From: Candidatus Methanocorpusculum equi
Lineage (GTDB): Archaea > Halobacteriota > Methanomicrobia > Methanomicrobiales > Methanocorpusculaceae
Length of the DNA: 16,771 bases
Assembly: GCA_018065685.1 (NCBI GenBank)
Contig: JAGHSU010000108.1
Span: 1-16,771, forward strand
Direction: 5' to 3'
Of the stretch, positions 13,835 to 16,771 are shown in pieces. The stretch's first letter is position 1; every line of letters begins with the position of its first letter. The notes below the pieces were generated by a model. It was not told where the DNA came from. It saw only the letters and a program-made list of their open reading frames with translations, and did no database searches. A program made the translations under genes and the position numbers.

Positions 13835-14497
13835 ATGGTTTCTAAAAAATCCATTGCAGGACTCCTCCTCTTTGGTATTGCCCTCTTTGCAGTCATCATG
13901 ACCGCAGGATGTATCAATTCCGGAGAGACAGGGCCTGCAGACACACTTTTCCTCGGAAACGTCATCACGATGGATGATGAAAATCCGTTCGCAGAAGCGG
14001 TTGCCGTAAAAGACGGACTTATCCTCTTCGTCGGCTCAGCAGCAGATGCTGAAACGTACTGTGATGAAAACACAGAAGTAATCAACTTTGGCGGGAACTC
14101 CATCTATCCGGGATTTTTGGAGTCGCACATGCACATCAATCTTGCAGGAGTGCGCGAGTTTGGTATGGCAAAACTGACCCCGGGAGTGTCCCTGAAACAG
14201 ACCGTCGATGAGATTGCAGCATACATTAAGGAAAATCCGGGAAAGAAGTTCTACCTCGGATGCGGATGGACCTTCTCCGGCAAAGAAGAACCGACTGCAG
14301 CCATGCTTGATGCAGTAGCCCCTGATGTACCGGTCCTGCTGCAGACACAGGACGGGCACTCTGTCTGGGTAAACAGCTACTGTCTTAAAGTCATTAATCC
14401 TACACCGGAACAGATAAAAGCATACGGTCCTGCACAGGTTCGTGTTGATAAAGACGGAAACCCGACCGGATACCTCTCGGAAAAAACCGGCAATTGA
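13835..14497 (+). pseudogene. Lipoprotein amidohydrolase copy 1, N-terminal part (frameshifted)
   Basis: This 220-codon frame holds the front of a YtcJ-type metal-dependent amidohydrolase (amidohydrolase superfamily; substrate unknown). It begins with a lipoprotein signal peptide: KK at 4-5, a hydrophobic core and the lipobox TAGC with the modifiable C26, so the protein should sit outside the cell, lipid-anchored. Then follow DTLFLGNVITMDD, the small beta domain and YPGFLESHMHI with the metal-binding H98 and H100. Homology continues to GYLSEK (217) and is then lost after an A6 run (14481-14486); three residues later the frame stops. Removing one A continues straight into the downstream frame (K-PAIELF), giving 577 residues. 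It may be a sequencing error, a decayed gene or a slippage switch. Confidence 0.85.
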
Positions 14498-15569
14498 ATT
14501 ATTTACTGACCTTCCGTTCACCATTGAAGAGTTAAAAGAGTTCACCTTAAAATGGCAGGAAGCAGCACTTGCTGACGGATTCACCGCGGTATGCGACGCA
14601 GGAATTGAACTTCTCGGAGAAGCACAGCTTCAGGCATATGAAGAACTTATCAAAGAAGGAAAACTGAAAATCCGTATCTACGGTCTTTCCATGATAAATG
14701 ACAACACCGACACTCCTGAAGAAGACATGGCAAAGATTGCCGAGAAGGCAGAGAGACTCAACTCCGAGTACTTCAAGATTATCGGTGCAAAAGTCTTCAT
14801 GGACGGTGTTATTGAAGCACACTCGGGCTGGATGATTGATGAGTACAAAGACCAGCCGGGATACTATGGTGTCAAACGGTTCTCCGACTCAGATAAACTT
14901 GCACGCCTGATGATAGCTGCAGACAAGTACGGCATGCTCATTCACTCTCACTCAGTAGGAGATGCTGCATCAAAGACCTTTGCTGACGCTGCTGAAAAGG
15001 CTGTCGCGGTAACCGGAAACTATGACCAGAGAAACGCAGCGGCTCACCTGCAGTACATCACTCCTGAGGACATGAAGCGCTTCGGTGAGTTGGGAATTAT
15101 TGCAGTCTCCGGCTACCAGTGGTGTCCGAAGAATGAGTTCACGTATCCTGTTGAAGAAAAGTTTGTCGGAAAAGAATACGCAAAGAAGGGATACCCTGCA
15201 CAGTCCTTCATCGATGCAGGCGCTGTTGTTGCCGCTCACACTGACTATCCGGTCTCTCCTCTGGTAAGTGTTCCGCTCGCAATGGCTACGGGAGTTACAA
15301 GAACCGTCCCGTTTGTCGGTGAAGAAGGTATCAGAGGGCCGGAAGAGGCTATGTCCAGAGAAGACACGCTTGCATCTATGACGACGAATGTCGCATACAT
15401 GTGGCATGAGGAAGACCACATGGGTTCTCTTGAAGCCGGAAAACTCGCAAACATGGCAGTATTTGCTGCTGACTTCTTACATGATGAGATGGATGTAATC
15501 GGTGCATCTGCACTGCAGCCGACAGTCGCAACCATTATCGATGGTGAAGTGGTCTATCGGGCAGAGTAA
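14442..15569 (+). pseudogene. Lipoprotein amidohydrolase copy 1, C-terminal part (frameshifted)
   Basis: The frame is open from 14442, but homology to the family begins only at PAIELFTDLPFTIEELK (from about 14487), right after the A6 run; the first 15 codons are an out-of-frame artefact. This part carries the rest of the TIM-barrel active site: GAKVFMDG (likely carboxylated lysine, K117 of this frame), HSHSVGD (H168/H170), H202 in AAHLQY and D268 in AHTDYPVSPL, and the closing beta domain LANMAVFAADFL...ATIIDGEVVY. No residue looks lost, so apart from the single-base shift the gene seems functional. There is no signal peptide and no good ribosome site for separate translation. A terminator follows. 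Confidence 0.85.
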
Positions 15570-15579
15570 GATTCAGAAC

Positions 15580-15607
15580 GATACATCTGTATCTTACAAC
15601 TTTTTTT
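15580..15607 (+). terminator. Terminator of amidohydrolase copy 1
   Basis: GATAC (15580-15584) and GTATC (15589-15593) form a short stem with a 4-base loop 11 bases after the stop codon; T7 follows at 15601-15607. Confidence 0.45.
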
Positions 15608-15689
15608 AACTCCGCTCTTTTCTTTTAGCATAAAAATCAGACATCTCCCCGCTTAAGCGCCCGGACACTTCATTTTATTTTCACATCCC

Positions 15690-15718
15690 GGAATCCGATT
15701 CCCAACATGTTAATAAAC
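15690..15718 (+). promoter_or_regulatory. Promoter of amidohydrolase copy 2
   Basis: TAATAAAC (15711-15718) lies about 27 bases before the ATG at 15743, again fitting a leaderless start. A dyad GGAAT-CCG-ATTCC (15690-15702) sits just upstream, at almost the same place as the TTCCGG/CCGGAA dyad of copy 1. A separate 10-base palindrome CGCTTAAGCG (15650-15659) lies further up. The rest of the 173-base spacer is AT-rich with no further feature. Confidence 0.4.
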
Positions 15719-15742
15719 TATCCCGTCAAATAATAAGTCTGT

Positions 15743-16165
15743 ATGGTTTCTAAAAAATCCATTGCAGGACTCCTCCTCTTTGGTATTGCCCTCTTTGCAG
15801 TTATCGTGACCGCAGGATGTGTCAATACCGGAGAGACCGGACCTGCAGACACACTGTATCTTGGTAACGTCATCACAATGGATGATGCAAACCCAGCTGC
15901 AGAAGCGGTTGCCGTAAAAGGCGATACAATTTTGTTCGTCGGCTCGGCAGCAGATGCAGAAAAGTACTGTGATGAGAACACAAAAGTAATCGACTACGGC
16001 GAGTACTCCATCTATCCGGGATTCCTTGAAGCCCACATGCATGTAAGCCTTGCCGGAATGCGTGATTACGGCATGTTCGAGTTATCGTCCGGGGCCCCCT
16101 GGAAGAAAACGTCAAAGAGCTTCAGAAATACGTTCAGGAACATCCAGGACAGAAGATTTACATAG
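15743..16165 (+). pseudogene. Lipoprotein amidohydrolase copy 2, N-terminal part (frameshifted)
   Basis: A tandem paralogue of copy 1. Residues 1-116 match its partner closely: the same signal peptide and lipobox TAGC (C26), DTLYLGNVITMDD, and YPGFLEAHMHV with the metal-binding H-M-H. Homology to copy 1 breaks at the G4C5 run (16091-16099): this frame then reads an unrelated tail to a stop at 16163-16165. The homologous continuation (LEENVKELQKYVQEHPG) is in another frame from 16099. One extra C in the run restores it, so a single-base deletion is the simplest explanation. Confidence 0.83.
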
Positions 16166-16599
16166 GGTTTGGCTGGACACTCGCCGACAAAGAACCGACT
16201 GCAGCCATGATAGATGCAGTAGTATCTGATGTTCCGGTAATTCTGCAGACCAGAGGCGGTCATGAGGCATGGGTAAACAGTAAAGAACTTGAAATCCTAA
16301 ACTACTCTCCGGAATACATCAAAGAGATGGGGCCGCAGCAGATTCACGTTGATGCAAACGGAAAACCCACCGGATTCATTCAGGAACTGCCGGCTATTAA
16401 ACTGGTAAATCAGCTTCCGTTCACCGTTGAAGAGTTAAAAGGATTTATTCTGAAATGGCAGGAGAAGACACTTGCAAGCGGCTTTACCGCCGTTTGTGAT
16501 GCAGGTATCGAACTCTGCGGAGACAGCATTTATCAGGCAATCTCCGAACTTGAGAAGGAAGGAAAACTGAAAACTGGATCTATGGATTATCTCTGGTAA
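16099..16599 (+). pseudogene. Lipoprotein amidohydrolase copy 2, middle part (frameshifted)
   Basis: Homology resumes in this frame at CTG 16099 and covers GFGWTLADKEPTAAMIDAV, the DVPVILQTRGGHEAWVNS stretch, and PAIKLVNQLPFTVEELK, where copy 1 has its own frameshift but copy 2 does not. It runs to EGKLK near 16572, then goes out of frame and stops at 16597-16599. The first ATG in frame is at 16207, inside conserved sequence, so it is not a natural start. Confidence 0.83.
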
Positions 16600-16771
16600 A
16601 AGACAACACCGACACGCCGGATGAAGATATGGAACGTATCGCAGAACTTGCAAAGAAGTATAATTCCGAACACTTCAAAATCATCGGTGCAAAAATCTTC
16701 TTAGACGGAGTTACTGAGACTCACACCTCATGGCTGCTTGAGCCGTATGTTGATATGCCGGAGTCAACCGG
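16575..16771 (+). pseudogene. Lipoprotein amidohydrolase copy 2, continuation to the window end
   Basis: From TGG 16575 a third frame carries on the homology: WIYGLSLVKDNTDTPDEDM, then FKIIGAKIFLDG with the metal-ligand lysine, and THTSWLLEPYVDMPEST. It is open to the window edge, so the C-terminal third of the gene lies outside. A one-base deletion near 16573-16577 explains the shift from the previous frame. Confidence 0.8.

Larger units (their letters stand above)
13835..15801 (+). repeat. 59-base identical 5' ends of the two amidohydrolase copies
   Basis: Bases 13835-13893 and 15743-15801 are identical, covering the start codon and most of the signal peptide. The next difference is a C/T at base 60, and beyond it mismatches become frequent, including codon changes. 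The upstream regions are not alike. The span given covers both repeat units and the copy 1 gene between them. Confidence 0.85.

Noticed and set aside
14481..14487. Programmed -1 frameshift at the A6 run
   Set aside because: The downstream frame needs +1, not -1, and no stimulatory structure is evident after the run.

Overview
The window looks like chromosomal DNA from a methanogenic euryarchaeon of the order Methanomicrobiales, perhaps a Methanocorpusculum relative. This is an inference from gene content: an archaeal lipid gene (carS), archaeal-type PheS, PheT and TrpS, an EndA tRNA-splicing endonuclease, archaeal aIF1, an FmdE-family protein and an archaeal-type cardiolipin synthase. Base composition near 50% GC, AT-rich TATA-like boxes about 26 bases ahead of several start codons, and many genes without a Shine-Dalgarno site (apparently leaderless) also fit. 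No 16S gene or tRNA is present, so the genus is a guess.

Layout. At the left edge lies the start of a UPF0058-like gene on the minus strand (1-53). Next come carS (minus) and a DUF2115 gene (plus), which diverge from a 75-base spacer with one TATA-like box, then aIF1/SUI1 (plus). After a convergent spacer with a long hairpin comes a tight minus-strand cluster transcribed endA-trpS-pheS-pheT (7476 to 2076): tRNA intron removal followed by Trp and Phe charging. A second minus-strand run goes fmdE - site-2 protease - metallo-beta-lactamase-fold hydrolase - DUF123 (GIY-YIG-like) - multi-pass membrane protein (12051 to 7633). The membrane gene carries an in-frame TGA at codon 49. On the plus strand follow a cardiolipin synthase and two tandem copies of a lipoprotein amidohydrolase of the YtcJ type.

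The accessory right end and the membrane gene are decayed or mis-sequenced, while the informational genes are intact. Amidohydrolase copy 1 has one frameshift in an A6 run. Copy 2, cut by the window end, has two frameshifts, one in a G4C5 run. The two copies are identical over their first 59 bases and clearly diverged after that, which points to a local duplication with later sequence exchange or selection on the signal peptide.

I found no CRISPR array, insertion sequence, prophage or clearly new multi-gene system. The most useful leads are the homopolymer frameshifts in both lipoprotein amidohydrolases, the in-frame TGA, a 14-base tandem duplication that supplies the pheS ribosome-binding site from the end of trpS, and a possible AUU start on aIF1.
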